Shown: in pieces, positions 9,686 through 23,837 of the stretch | Layout of the letters: every line of letters starts with the position of its first letter | Numbering within the stretch: the first letter of the stretch is position 1 | NCBI GenBank assembly: GCA_001311805.1 | Contig: BBCA01000001.1 | Location: 62,001 to 126,000, forward strand | DNA length: 64,000 nt | DNA from: Lentibacillus juripiscarius JCM 12147 | GTDB taxonomy: Bacteria > Bacillota > Bacilli > Bacillales_D > Amphibacillaceae | Direction of reading: 5' to 3' | Notes under the pieces: model-generated | What the model saw: only the letters and a program-made list of their open reading frames with translations | What the model was told of the DNA's origin: nothing | The model's database searches: none | Made by a program: the position numbers and the translations under genes

Positions 9686-9840
9686 AGGTTGTTCAAAAAG
9701 TCCGGTAAAAAGGACACTTCGAATTTCTTCGTTGGCTTCCTTTTCCGTTACTCATGTATTGAAAGCATACACTCCGCTACTCGGGAGCTGCGCCGCTCGA
9801 ACTTCTCGGTCCTTTCTATCCTCCTTTTTGAACACGCACT
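9686..9840 (+). repeat. Palindromic repeat B, copy 1
   Basis: A 155-bp repeat running from AGGTTGTTCAAAAAGTCCGG to TTTTTGAACACGCACT. Its ends form an imperfect 25-nt inverted repeat (GTTCAAAAAG, variable 5 nt, TAAAAAGGAC). Other copies are at 20492-20600, 25878-26033 and 61316-61470. Confidence 0.9.
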
Positions 9841-9861
9841 TATAGGTTAGTCAATTTCTAA

Positions 9862-10451
9862 TTAAGATGCAAGTGTTTGCTTTGATTGTTCCACCATATC
9901 GGCAAAATATGCAATAATACGGTTATCATCCGTTAATTCGGGGTGGAAGGCTGTACATAAATAGTGGCCTTGCCTTGCTGCAACAATTCTGTCCTGATAG
10001 GCAGCAAGAACTTCCGCATCCTGGCCTGTTTCTAATATGTACGGCGCACGGATGAAGACAGCGTGAAAATCATCACCGACATGTTTAATGTCCAGAGTTG
10101 CTTCAAAGCTTGCCACCTGCCTGCCAAATGCATTCCTGGCAACTGTCATGTCCATCAGACCGAGGTTTGCATCTTCCTGTCCCTCAATCGCATTTGCCAT
10201 TAAGATTAGCCCAGCGCAGGTTCCAAAATCGGCTTTCCTTGCCTGCCAAATTCCCTGATGGCATCGAAAAAGCCGTAACTGTCCATTAGCCTGCGCATTG
10301 TCGTACTTTCACCGCCAGGAAGAATCAGCCCATCAATTTCATGGAGCTGTTCCACTCGTTTTATTTCTACCGCGTCAGCCCCGGCTTCCTTAATCGATCG
10401 GACATGTTCCCGGACTGCGCCCTGCAAAGCGAGTACACCAATTACACTCAT
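9862..10451 (-). CDS. pdxT: Pyridoxal 5'-phosphate synthase glutaminase subunit, one frameshift
   Basis: Glutamine amidotransferase subunit of PLP synthase, passing ammonia to PdxS. The N-terminus [16 protein letters not shown] and [14 protein letters not shown] are family signatures. The catalytic Cys lies in FGTCAGL and the His/Glu pair in HPEL near the C-terminus. The frame breaks near 10215, where a T-run is one base short (PIFGTCAG). Restored length is about 197 aa. It follows pdxS by about 15 bases, the usual two-gene operon. The start could also be the preceding ATG at 10454. Confidence 0.93.
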
Positions 10452-10466
10452 CATCCTACCTTCTTT

Positions 10467-11351
10467 CTATTCGCTGCGGTCCTGCATCCGGTCATGTGCT
10501 TCCAGTGTACCCATTTCAATACCTTTCATCGCATGACCGAGTTCTTTGGATAGCTCACCGATCAGTTTGTAATCCGTGTAATGTGTTGTTGCCTCAACGA
10601 TTGCTTTTGCATACTTTTCCGGATTGGTTGATTTGAAAATACCAGATCCAACGAATACACCATCCGCTCCGAGCTGCATCATCAGTGCTGCATCAGCAGG
10701 CGTCGCCACTCCGCCCGCTGCGAAATTGACAACGGGGAGGCGGCCTTCCTGCCTGATTTGCATCAGCAGTTCAAACGGTGCACCAATTTCTTTCGCATAG
10801 GTCATTACTTCATCATCAGACATGGATGTCAGTTTCCTGATTTCCGACTGAACCTGACGCATATGACGAACAGCTTCAACAATATTTCCTGTACCAGGCT
10901 CACCCTTCGTACGGAGCATGGATGCACCTTCACCAATGCGCCGTGCCGCTTCACCCAAGTTGCGGCAACCGCACACAAATGGAACGGTATAATCTGATTT
11001 TTTCAAGTGATAGACGTCATCGGCTGGTGTGAGTACTTCACTCTCATCAATATAATCAGCACCCATTGCTTCCAATACACGTGCTTCAACAATATGCCCG
11101 ATACGTGCTTTAGCCATAACCGGAATGGATACGGCATTCATTACTTCTTCTGTAATTTCCGGACTTGCCATGCGGGCTACACCACCGGCAGCACGAATAT
11201 CAGACGGAACACGTTCTAGTGCCATAACAGCAACTGCACCTGCTTGTTCCGCTATCTTAGCCTGCTCAGCATTGACGACATCCATAATGACGCCGCCTTT
11301 TTGCATTTCTGCCATTCCCCGTTTTACACGTTCTGTTCCTGTGTTCGCCAT
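10467..11351 (-). CDS. pdxS: Pyridoxal 5'-phosphate synthase lyase subunit
   Basis: Intact 294-aa PdxS, a (beta/alpha)8 enzyme forming PLP from ribose 5-phosphate, glyceraldehyde 3-phosphate and ammonia. The starting [20 protein letters not shown], the catalytic lysines in VMAKARIGH and [12 protein letters not shown], and the glycine-rich phosphate loop ([20 protein letters not shown]) are as in the family. The ATG at 11351 follows GGAGGGG. It lies downstream of dacA with a terminator between, so it probably has its own promoter. Confidence 0.97.
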   Translation of the reverse strand: MANTGTERVKRGMAEMQKGGVIMDVVNAEQAKIAEQAGAVAVMALERVPSDIRAAGGVARMASPEITEEVMNAVSIPVMAKARIGHIVEARVLEAMGADYIDESEVLTPADDVYHLKKSDYTVPFVCGCRNLGEAARRIGEGASMLRTKGEPGTGNIVEAVRHMRQVQSEIRKLTSMSDDEVMTYAKEIGAPFELLMQIRQEGRLPVVNFAAGGVATPADAALMMQLGADGVFVGSGIFKSTNPEKYAKAIVEATTHYTDYKLIGELSKELGHAMKGIEMGTLEAHDRMQDRSE

Positions 11352-11435
11352 TTAGTTCCCCTCCAGAGTGTCTGTGAATTTTCTGTCATATCTATTTTAC
11401 TACGCCTGTCCACCTGAAGTCGATTAGAAAAACTT

Positions 11436-11465
11436 GGCTTTCACCAAGTCTTACTAGTGAAAGCC
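11436..11465 (-). terminator. Terminator after dacA
   Basis: GGCTTTCAC (11436-11444) and GTGAAAGCC (11457-11465) form a perfect 9-bp stem with T-runs on both sides, so it could work on either strand. It separates dacA from pdxS. Confidence 0.8.
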
Positions 11466-11538
11466 TCGTTTTTTTATAAGGTCAACCATAATTTATACTT
11501 CTGACGTTATAAATAATAGCCAGCAAGCAAGGCCCAGC

Positions 11539-12879
11539 TTAGAACCAGCCTTTCACTGTATCAACAACTGTACTGAACAAGTTTCCGAAAAATTCACCAA
11601 CCGAGCCGATTGCAAGCATAAACCAATTATCTTTTCCACCTCGCTCTGTGCTACCAGATCAATGGTCTGTTTTCCGGCGTCGGGATAAATATAACCATAG
11701 TCTTCCTCACCATTATAGACGATTTCAGCGGTGCCGACTTTTTCGCCTTTTTTACTGGTGCAATCAGTTCTCCATCTTTATTCAATTTATCTTTGTTCAA
11801 ATGGTACTTGATGCTGTAGTTCTCTGCCTGTCCTTCTTTTATCGGGGCACTGAACGCTTCTTTTGTTGCTATCTGTACGGTATCTTCTTTCCCTTTGGCT
11901 ACAGAAATATCCGATTTATCTTCCAGCTGATAGCCTTCAGCGAATATTTCCTGCTTTTGAAACCGCTGGAATCCATAATCCATCAGTTTGGCTGTCTGCT
12001 GAAAGCGTGCTGGTTCATCTTCCGCCTTCATAATGACAGAAATAAAGCGATTGTTATCACGCTTGGCCGTTCCCGTAAAACAATACTTGGCCAGATCCGT
12101 GTGCCCAGTCTTCAGTCCATCAATGCCTTCATAATGGAACTGCTGAAGTGAACTGGCTTCTTTTGCATCATGCGGCAGCATCCAGTTATAGTTGCGGATT
12201 GTCTGTCCATCAAATTCTGTGGATGGGACTTTGGAAACATCAAGTGCTTCCGGATAATCATTAATCAGATTATAAGCCAGTAGTGCTGCTGAACGGGCTG
12301 AAAGCAAGTTATTGGCATTCGGGTCTGTCCCCTCCGGCACATTTTCTCCGAGTGATGAATTGGCAAGTCCTGTCGAATTAACAAACTTGTAGTCCGGCAG
12401 TCCCATTTCTTCTGCCTTTTTATTCATCATCTTGACAAATTCGCCTTCCGAACCTGCAATCAATTCCGCAAGAGCGATTGTTGTTGCATTGTCCGAATTG
12501 ATGGCCATCGCTTCGTATAACTCTCTGACAGTATAATCCTGGCTCTGTGTCAGTCCAACACCTGAAAATGCTGGATTTGCTGATATGCTATACGGGTAGT
12601 CGCTAATCTGTGTTGTTGTATCCCAGCTGATTTGACCTTCCTCAATCGCTTCATGGACAAGGTATTCCGTCATCATTTTGGTCATGCTGGCCGGTGGCAG
12701 TGCCATATCTGGTTTTTAGCATATAGAATTTTGCCCGTTTCTGCATCTACCAGTATCGCTGACTCTGCCTCGATATCCAATGTTGCTGCCTGTGCAGAAA
12801 ATGGTTGTGTTAAAACTGCGGCCATCATCACCAAAACAGCCAAGAATAACGACATTTGTTTCTTTCGGTTGTTGTTCAC
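11539..12879 (-). CDS. dacA: D-alanyl-D-alanine carboxypeptidase (PBP5-type), frameshifted
   Basis: Membrane-anchored carboxypeptidase (peptidase S11) trimming the terminal D-Ala of peptidoglycan stem peptides. A signal peptide precedes AQAATLDIEAES; SxxK is in PASMTK, SxN in INSDNATT and KTG in GLKTGHT. The C-terminus, restored as FGNLFSTVVDTVKGWF, is the amphipathic membrane anchor. I choose the GTG at 12879 because GGAGG precedes it at the right distance; a GTG five codons upstream overlaps that site. Breaks lie near 12710, 11750 and 11628. The guaB-dacA-pdxST order is that of Bacillus. Confidence 0.92.
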
Positions 12880-12964
12880 TTTCTTTGCCTCCACTTATAT
12901 TGAAATCTTTCTTTATCATCGTTCATTAGACACTTTCGTATTTTACCACAAAAATAGAGAAAAA

Positions 12965-12991
12965 AATAGACAGGGAAAAGCCCTATCTATT
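12965..12991 (-). terminator. Terminator after guaB
   Basis: On the minus strand AATAGATAGGG pairs with CCCTGTCTATT (one G-U) around a short loop, followed by a T-run. It ends the guaB transcript before dacA. Confidence 0.8.
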
Positions 12992-13062
12992 AAAAATCCT
13001 ATAGGAAATATCTACTATATACACCGCCATGACAAACCTGATTATGGCAGCAAGTGGCCTCA

Positions 13063-14547
<1,485 letters not shown>

Positions 14548-14587
14548 TCAATGTATTCTGTGAGTAAATAAATGAAATCTTGGCTAA

Positions 14588-14618
14588 ACTATACCAGTAA
14601 TTCTATTGTTATTCACAA
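14588..14618 (-). promoter_or_regulatory. Possible guaB promoter
   Basis: TATAGT (14588-14593) preceded by TGG (extended -10) and by TTGTGA (14613-14618) at a long 19-bp spacing, reading toward guaB. Confidence 0.4.
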
Positions 14619-14709
14619 TACGGCAACTGTGCTACATTTGCAATAGTCTATGGAATATGCAGCAGAAAAACCTCAATTCTGAAATTTGTAATATTAGGGA
14701 GACTGTTTC

Positions 14710-15676
14710 ATGCTGACCAATGAAATTAATACATTTTATACATATCTGCAGTCACAGCAAAATGCTCAGCAATATTTAGCAGCTTGCTATCGGCAACTGG
14801 AATTCGATAATGCCTCCGTAAAAAGCTTTGAAAACTGTAACCCATTTATGCACTACTTAGATCATGGCGTGCGGTTTTACGATAATGGCAAACGGCTTGA
14901 ACCGCTGCTGCAGCCAATGCTATTTTTACGGCATGGTCCATTTAATCAAAGCAAACCTGCTGACAGTGCGTCCGGAATATCCCGAATCAACAGCTATATT
15001 GGCACACGGTGTATCAACAAGAAAGCGCAAAAAAAGAGATTACACATTCATGGGGGACGAAGTGAAGATTCAGCATAATGGCTTGTTTTCCTATTTCACC
15101 ACACATTTGTTTTCCATCCGAACACAGCCGTTTGACAAGATAAAAATGAATCGGCTGTTTGCACTAATTCCCGAGATGGACCCGTTGTTCCAATTTCATG
15201 CGGAACGGAAATTGACCGTTATTGGGGAAATGGGAACAAAGCATGTACAATTTCCCGTATGGCTTCTGGATCGTTATCATCTGACGGACAAAGCATTCAT
15301 CAATCGGGTAAAGCCTTATTTGCCAGAAATAAAAGAGACTCATAATAAGGGTGGACATATTGTTGTCCATTTGAATGATCCACTATTCCCGGCAGGGGCC
15401 AGTCCATTCTTTACAGGTATGGCAGATCATCGTATTTATTTTCCAGCAGACCGGGAAGATTTTCTGCCTATTTCTGAAGTGATGGTCCACTATTTGCTCC
15501 TGTATAACTTGAGTATGCTGTGCCGTTATGAACCGGAATGGTGGGGTGATCTGCTTGCCGCAAAACCGGATCGAGACTTTCCATTCATTCATTCCTTTTT
15601 AGACGTAACGGCGGCAAAAATGCCCATGCTGCTGGGGAAGTGTCTGCTGGATAACCATGCTGGAACTTCAGAGTGA
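14710..15676 (+). CDS. yaaC: YaaC-like protein, one frameshift
   Basis: Homologue of B. subtilis YaaC, a conserved Bacillaceae protein of unknown function encoded between gyrA and guaB on the opposite strand, exactly as here. It starts MLTNEINTFYTYLQSQQNAQ behind AGGGAGA and has no clear membrane segment or catalytic motif. The frame breaks near 14925 in a T-run (PMLF then YGMVHLIKANLLTVRPEYP). Restored length is about 322 aa. It is transcribed divergently from guaB. Confidence 0.8.
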
Positions 15677-15706
15677 ATGCCTGGACTGACATACCAGAAT
15701 ATAAAA

Positions 15707-15728
15707 GAAGCCATTATAAAATGGCTTC
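15707..15728 (-). terminator. Terminator after gyrA
   Basis: GAAGCCATT and AATGGCTTC form a perfect 9-bp stem with a 4-nt loop; on the minus strand CTTTTATATTC follows. It lies between the convergent yaaC and gyrA. Confidence 0.65.
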
Positions 15729-15857
15729 CATGTGATTAGCATCGCTGTCTTTTAGTACGATGTGCTCATTAGACCTGCCCAGCCGAATAATGGCCGTACT
15801 GGGTCATTTTTGCCAGCAGAAACGACTTCACCTGGAATTTTTATACTAAGATCAGAC

Positions 15858-18382
15858 TTATTCGCCGTTATCCTCTGTATTGTCCGCGCTTTCGTCATCT
15901 TCAGCCGATTCCGTTTCAATAGCAGACTCGTCACTGTCTTCTTCCGGTTCATCCTCTTCCTGTTCAACGACAGCCACAGTCGCCACTTCTTCCTCCTCTT
16001 GCACCCGAATCAGCCGGACACCTTGTGCATTACGTCCGGTTTGGGAAATACCGCTGATCGGGGTACGAATCAGTACACCAGCAGCAGTTATGAGCATCAG
16101 ATCTTCATCCCCTGTTACGGCTTTCACCGCAACAACACTATTGCTTTCGGTCAATTTGCATGTGAAAATGCCTTTCCCACCGCGTTTTGTTACGCGATAC
16201 TGATCTTCAGGCGTCCGTTTCCCGATACCTTTGTTCGTTACATGAAGCACTTGCAGCCCTTCATCAAGTATTTCCATCGAAACAACTTCATCATCGTCCC
16301 GCAGTGAAATACCGCGCACACCAGCTGCATTTCTTCCCATTGCACGCACCTGGTCCTCCGGGAAGCGGATAAGGTAACCGTTCTTAGTTCCAATCATAAT
16401 ATCTCTTGTCCCGTCAGTTAGCCGGACAGACATAAGTTCATCTTCTTCACGGAGCCCTACTGCAATCAGCCCGCCTTTTCGGATATTAGCAAACTGGGAA
16501 AGGTTCGTCCGTTTAGAGAGCCCATGTCTTGTTGTAAAGAACAAGTACCAATCACTGCTGTATTCGGAAACGGAAATAACTGCATTAATCCATTCTTCCT
16601 TTTCTATCTGCAGCAGATTAATAATCGGTATTCCTTTAGCAGTTCGGCTAAATTCAGGAACTTCATACCCTTTGGCACGGTATACCTTTCCTTTGTTGGT
16701 AAAGAATAGAACAGTATCATGTGTTGATGTTGATACTAAATGTTCAACAAAGTCATCATCATTTGTTCCCATTCCTTGAATGCCGCGGCCGCCGCGTTTT
16801 TGCGTCCGGTACGTGGAAGCTGGTAGCCGCTTGACATATCCCTGGTGTGTAAGCGTGATGACGATGTTTTCCTCAGGAATTAAATCTTCATCCTCAATGG
16901 AATCTGCCCCGCCGGCAACAATTTCTGTACGGCGTTCATCATTGAATTTCTCCTTGATACCAATCAGTTCTTCGCGAATAATCTCCAGCAATTTTTCATC
17001 GTCGGCCAGGATGGCTTTCAGTTCATCGATTTGCTTCAGCAGTTCGTCATATTCATGTTGATTTTTCCCGTTCCAGCCCTGTCAGACGCTGCAGCCGCAT
17101 ATCAAGGATAGCCTGTGCCTGTTTGTCCGACAGCCCAAACCGCTCAATCAAGCCGTTTTTGGCCGTGTCGGTTGTTTTGGAATTACGGATAAGTGAAATA
17201 ACCTCATCCAGGTGATCGAGTGCAATCCGCAAGCCTTCCAGTATATGAGCGCGTGCCTGTGCTTTCCGCAGCTCGAATTCGGTGCGGCGTTTCACAATTA
17301 CCCTTTGGTGCTCGAGGTAGTGTTCCAGACACTGCTTAATCGTCAGCACTTTTGGTCTTCCGTCAACAAGCGCAAGCATATTGATGCCGAACGTCGTCTG
17401 CAGTGCAGAATATTTATATAAATTATTCAGGACAATGCTGGGATTTGCATCACGGCGCAGTTCAATCACAACACGAAGCCCGTTACGATCCGATTCATCG
17501 CGTAAATCGGTTATGCCGTCAATCCGTTTTTCCCGGACAAGTTCAGCAATTTTTTTTCAATCAGTTTCGCCTTATTGACTTGATATGGCAGTTCGGTAAC
17601 AATAAGGCTGGCCTTTCCGTTTGCCTGTTCCTCAATATCCACTTTCGCACGGATGGTCACTGATCCTTTTCCAGTCTCATATGCTTTACGAATGCCGCTT
17701 CTGCCAATAATTTCACCGGCTGTCGGAAAATCAGGCCCATGAATATGGTCCTCCATCAGTTCCTGGATAGTAATTTCCGGGTCTTAGTAAGAGCCAGTAC
17801 GGCATCAATTGTCTCCCCGAGATTGTGGGGCGGTATATTTGTAGCCATCCCGACTGCAATACCAGCCCCGCCGTTGACAATCAAGTTCGGAAAACGGGAA
17901 GGGAATACAACTGGCTCGCGTTCTGTCCCGTCATAGTTATCCGCATAATCAATCGTGTCTTTCGTGATATCCCGCAGCAACTCCATGGAAATTTTGGACA
18001 TACGTGCTTCTGTGTAACGCATTGCGGCTGCCGAGTCCCCATCGACTGAGCCGAAGTTGCCATGCCCGTCTACAAGCATATACCGGTAACTGAAATCTTG
18101 TGCCATCCGGACCATGGACTCATACACAGCAGAGTCACCGTGCGGATGGTACTTACCAATAACTTCACCGACGATACGGGCTGATTTCTTATATGCTTTA
18201 TCCGAGTGCATGCCAAGATCATTCATTGCATACAGAATTCTGCGGTGGACAGGCTTCAGCCCATCCCGGACATCCGGCAGAGCACGTGAAACAATGACAC
18301 TCATGGCATAATCAAGGAATGATGTGCGCATTTCCTGACCAAGATTAATTTCCTGAACGTTTGGACGCTGTTGATCCGCCAT
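15858..18382 (-). CDS. gyrA: DNA gyrase subunit A, three frameshifts
   Basis: Breakage-reunion subunit of DNA gyrase. The ATG at 18382 follows GGAGG and starts [15 protein letters not shown]. The active-site Tyr is residue 123 ([11 protein letters not shown]). The quinolone region reads [10 protein letters not shown] with Ser84 and Glu88 unmutated. The C-terminal beta-pinwheel has the GyrA box QKRGGRG, and the protein ends in a very acidic tail (about 35 residues, half Asp/Glu). Breaks lie near 17785, at 17550 (a run of eight T) and near 17075. Restored length is about 840 aa. B. subtilis has an rRNA operon after gyrA; none is here. Confidence 0.97.
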
Positions 18383-18540
18383 TAAAATACCTCCAAATCT
18401 CACTTCCTGAAAAAGACACGGCACACAGCCAGGGCAGCTGAATAAAGACTGCCTGCCGTCCTGCCGGGAAATCAAATTTCACCGATTTCACTGCAGTTGT
18501 ATTTATACTTTCTTAACTGCCAAAGATAAAAGACAGTTGA

Positions 18541-20466
<1,926 letters not shown>

Positions 20467-20491
20467 CTTATCACCTACGTTTCTGCTTATA

Positions 20492-20600
20492 ATGCGTGCT
20501 CAAAAAGAAGGATAAAAAGGACCGAGAATTTCGAGGCGGCGGAGAAACAAGCCAACGAAGAATTTAATGTGTCATTTTTACCGGACTTTTTGAACAACCT
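20492..20600 (-). repeat. Palindromic repeat B, copy 2 with internal deletion
   Basis: Same ends as the other copies (GTGCTCAAAAAG to CTTTTTGAACAACCT) but only 109 bp. About 45 bp of the centre (the part with TAGTTTCGAGCAGCGGAATG and the TAGATACATGAG arm in copy 3) is missing. It lies between remB and gyrB. Confidence 0.88.
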
Positions 20601-20622
20601 TTTATAGCTGTTCCTTAAGCGG

Positions 20623-20921
20623 TCATTCCTCAAGTTCATCTGAATCATCATCAAGTTCATCCGAATAATCATCCAGCTTGCTGATTGTAGAAATCATGCT
20701 TGCGCGTTTTTTCAACGTTGAAACGGACAAGGAGCTGTAATAAATCTCTTCTGCTGTAACAACGACGGATTTCGCCTCATCTGTCGGTCCAAACTTTTTC
20801 TTATGGTCGCATTTTCCATCATTTCTTCCATGATGCTGGATGATGTCACGACATTGCGGTCAATGATCGAGATGACATCTTTTGATTGGATAACATTATC
20901 ATTGCCAATATGAATAAACAT
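20623..20921 (-). CDS. remB: RemB/YaaB-type extracellular matrix regulator, one frameshift
   Basis: Homologue of B. subtilis RemB (YaaB), encoded between recF and gyrB. It starts MFIHIGNDNVIQSKDVISII. After a break near 20800 (A-run in AGAAAAAGTTTGG) it continues KFGPTDEAKSVVVTAEEIYY and STLKKRA, the conserved second half. It ends with an acidic tail (DDYSDELDDDSDELEE) not present in the B. subtilis protein as I recall it. Length is about 99 aa. It follows recF by 15 bases. Confidence 0.85.
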
Positions 20922-20936
20922 CGTATCCCTCCACGG

Positions 20937-22049
20937 TCATGTCTGTGCGACGCCGTCCTTCACACGGAATAATTCAGCTTCCCGCAATGTCTCATGATTA
21001 ATTCCATCAACACTTGTAGTGGATACAAATGTCTGTACTTTGCCCTGAATCGTGTTCAATAAATGGGACTGCCGGTGATCATCCAGTTCACTCAATACAT
21101 CATCGAGAAGCAAAACAGGATATTCACCAACCTCACTGGAGATAAGCTCAATCTCGGCTAGCTTCACCGATAACGCGGCTGTCCGCTGCTGGCCCTGAGA
21201 TCCAAAGGTTTGTACGTTCTTCTGATTAACATAAAAATGAGATCATCCCGGTGCGGCCCTGCCAAGGTAGTACCGCGCTCAATCTCTTTTTCCTGTAATT
21301 CATGGAATTTATTGGTATACACTGTTTCTATCTTTTCCCTGTTTGCTGATTCTGATACCTCTATCGTGGGAGAGTACCTGATTTCAAGCTTTTCCATGCC
21401 ACGGCTGATGTCATGATGGACCGGAGAGGCCCATTTCCGGAGCAATTCCAAAAAAAATGAAACGGCGCTCCAAAAGTGTCGCCGCATGCTGGATAAGCTG
21501 ATCAGTCAGGACCTCAAGCATCGTCGGGTCCTGTTTTTCCCGGCGCTGCATCTGTTTAAGCAAATGGTTCCGCTGCCGTAATGTTTTCTGGTACTGGCCA
21601 AGGTGGTAAATATATCTTGGCTGGATCTGACCAAGTTCCATATCGATAAACCGTCTTCTGATCTGGGGTGGTCCTTTGACGAGTGACAAATGCTCCGGGG
21701 CAAACATAACAACGTTGAGTGCACCAATATAATCGCTAAGGCGCTTCTGTTCCAGGTGATTTAATTTTGCCTTTTTTCCTTTTGCTGAAAGAATAATTTC
21801 CAGCGGGAAGGTCCGATTCCGTTTAGTGACCTCTCCCTTTATTGTAGCATACTCATGCTCCCATTGGATAAGTTCTTTTTCCCTAGGGGTCCGGTGTGAC
21901 TTTGTGAACGCAAGCAGATAGATTGCTTCCATCAGATTAGTTTTCCCTTGCGCATTTTCCCCGATAATGACGTTGATTTTATCATCAAAGGAAAGGTCTA
22001 ACTGTGCATAGTTCCGATAATTTTTCAGTTGCAGCTGCTCAATCTTCAT
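20937..22049 (-). CDS. recF: DNA repair/recombination ATPase RecF, two frameshifts
   Basis: SMC-like ATPase that helps load RecA at gaps and stalled forks. It starts [20 protein letters not shown] at 22049 behind GGGGAG. Walker A is [17 protein letters not shown]; the signature is around [17 protein letters not shown] and Walker B is [20 protein letters not shown]. Breaks lie near 21440 (run of A) and near 21230 (T-run before [11 protein letters not shown]). Restored length is about 371 aa. It lies between yaaA and remB as in B. subtilis. Confidence 0.95.
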
Positions 22050-22064
22050 GGAAACTCCCCACAA

Positions 22065-22289
22065 TTATTCTTTAGAAACGATAAAGGTGCCGATATCTTC
22101 CACTTCGACTGTATCACCCGGGTACAATTTTCTCCCCCTTCGATGTTCACGCTCACCATTAATCAGTACCCCAATATCCTGTAGATAGGCTTTGACCATT
22201 CCTCCAGAATCAAGTACGTTTAATAGTTTTATGAATTGTCCCAGCGGAATGTAGTCCGTGCTGATTGGTATTTGTTCATGTTCATGCAT
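22065..22289 (-). CDS. yaaA: S4-domain RNA-binding protein YaaA
   Basis: Small RNA-binding protein of the S4 family encoded between dnaN and recF; 74 aa. The S4 core is LGQFIKLLNVLDSGGMVKAY, then GVLINGEREHRRGRKLYPGD and VEVEDIGTF. I choose the ATG at 22289 (MHEHEQIPIS), which matches the roughly 71-aa B. subtilis protein. The ribosome site TGGTGA is weak. A longer upstream reading is not conserved in character. Confidence 0.88.
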   Translation of the reverse strand: MHEHEQIPISTDYIPLGQFIKLLNVLDSGGMVKAYLQDIGVLINGEREHRRGRKLYPGDTVEVEDIGTFIVSKE

Positions 22290-22676
22290 AGCATTCACCA
22301 GACTTTTATCATTATCGTGACACTTCTTGTACTTCCTATCTATTTTACTAAACTTTTGCCGTTTAGGGAAGGAAAGAGCACATACAAATGTGCTGATCCG
22401 GCGAATACACTTCATTCGATGCACAGGACATGCTAGTGTCGGCGTTACAAATTGTTAAGTAGGGTTTCATTCTCTTAGTGACGGAAAAAAGGGTCTTTAA
22501 AGAGGTTGTTTAAACACGCACTTAAAACAGCCTTTTATAAATATAACGGAAATGGGCTGGATGCAGGGTTTTAGAAAAGCAGAACAGCTAAAAATGAGCA
22601 AGTTGCCAAATTCAGCTGTCCTGTCTGTCAGCATGGAAGTTTGAATTCCAACCGAAATCATGCCGGTAAAACCTTC
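22290..22676. other. yaaA-dnaN intergenic region with repeat remnants
   Basis: No gene seen. At 22425-22448 GGACATGCTAGTGTCGGCGTT resembles GGACGTGCTAGTGCTGGCGTT at 28187-28207. At 22503-22521 AGGTTGTTTAAACACGCACT joins the two outer ends of repeat B directly, with the whole interior missing. An ACAGCT/AGCTGT pair at 22585-22620 is the only hairpin candidate for ending dnaN. Confidence 0.6.
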
Positions 22677-23813
22677 CTAATACGTTCTGACCGGAAGAAT
22701 CAGTTGCAAAATAGGATCGCCGTTCGCTGGTTTAATAATAAATGGCCGCATGGCACCAGTGAATTCAATTACCACATCGTCATTTTCAATAGCTTTCAAT
22801 GCATCAAGCATATATTTGGAACTGAATGAAATCTTCAGTTCTTCACCTTCCATGGACTGAGCAGTAACTTCCTCTGCCACTTGCCCTACCTCTGGTGAGT
22901 TGCTCGTAATTTGTAATAGCTGGTTATCTTTTGTTGTCAGTTTGACGACATTATTTCGTTCATCCCTGGCAAGCAGAGAGGCACGATCAATGGTATCAAT
23001 CAATTCTTTTGTTTTTACATGAAGTTTTGTCTGACTTTTCTCCGGAATTAGCCGAGATGTTTCCGGATAATTTCCATCAAGCAGTCTTGACAGGAAATGC
23101 AAATGTTTGGTCCTGAACAGGATCTGATTGCTAGTAACACTTATTTCAACTTTTTCACCTTTATCATCAAGTATTTTATATAGTTCATTAAGACTTTTTC
23201 CTGGCACAACAATACTTGAAAATTGGCCATGCACGTCATTGATTGGAACCTGGCGTGATGCTAGCCTGTGACTGTCTGTTGCAGTGAAATGTAGTGTTTC
23301 ATTTTCAACTTTTACATTGACACCGGTAAGAATTGGCCTTGTTTCCATAGTAGAAACCGCAAAACCAGTTTGTTTGATTAAACTTTTCAAGAGATCCGCC
23401 TGTATTTCGAAACTATCTTCTGTCTCCAGTTTTGGTAACTTCGGATATTCATCTGCGTCTTGTCCATTCAAGTTAAATTTGGCTTTTCCAGAACGGATTG
23501 TAACATTCAGACTGTCATCAGCTTCGATTTCAACTGTTTTTTCAGGAAGTTTTCGAATAATATCCGGGAAATAGCGGGCCTGAACAACGATGCTTCCTTC
23601 TTCAATTTGTTCGGCATAGACAATACCATCTTCCTCAGCCGGTATATGAGATTCGATGGATATATCAGAATCACTTCCGGTTAAGGTGATTCCATTTTGT
23701 TTAGCATCTATTTTCATTCCGGTCAAGATGGGGATGGCTGCTTTTGACGAGATAGCTTTCATGACATCCTGCACACTGGATATGAGTAGGTCACGCTGAA
23801 TGACAAATTTCAT
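22677..23813 (-). CDS. dnaN: DNA polymerase III sliding clamp (beta subunit)
   Basis: Intact 378-aa clamp that tethers the replicase to DNA. MKFVIQRDLLISSVQDVMKA starts at 23813. Three clamp domains of about 120 residues follow. Typical segments are GSDSDISIE, ATDSHRLASRQV, and the C-terminus PFIIKPANGDPILQLILPVR(T)Y forming part of the partner-binding groove. It lies 186 bases downstream of dnaA, with the origin-unwinding region between them. Confidence 0.97.
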   Translation of the reverse strand: MKFVIQRDLLISSVQDVMKAISSKAAIPILTGMKIDAKQNGITLTGSDSDISIESHIPAEEDGIVYAEQIEEGSIVVQARYFPDIIRKLPEKTVEIEADDSLNVTIRSGKAKFNLNGQDADEYPKLPKLETEDSFEIQADLLKSLIKQTGFAVSTMETRPILTGVNVKVENETLHFTATDSHRLASRQVPINDVHGQFSSIVVPGKSLNELYKILDDKGEKVEISVTSNQILFRTKHLHFLSRLLDGNYPETSRLIPEKSQTKLHVKTKELIDTIDRASLLARDERNNVVKLTTKDNQLLQITSNSPEVGQVAEEVTAQSMEGEELKISFSSKYMLDALKAIENDDVVIEFTGAMRPFIIKPANGDPILQLILPVRTY

Positions 23814-23837
23814 GAAATGGATTCTCCTTTTGGATGC

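Noticed and set aside
16790..18150. Quinolone-resistance mutation in gyrA
   Set aside because: The determining region reads GDSAVYE with Ser84 and Glu88, the susceptible form.
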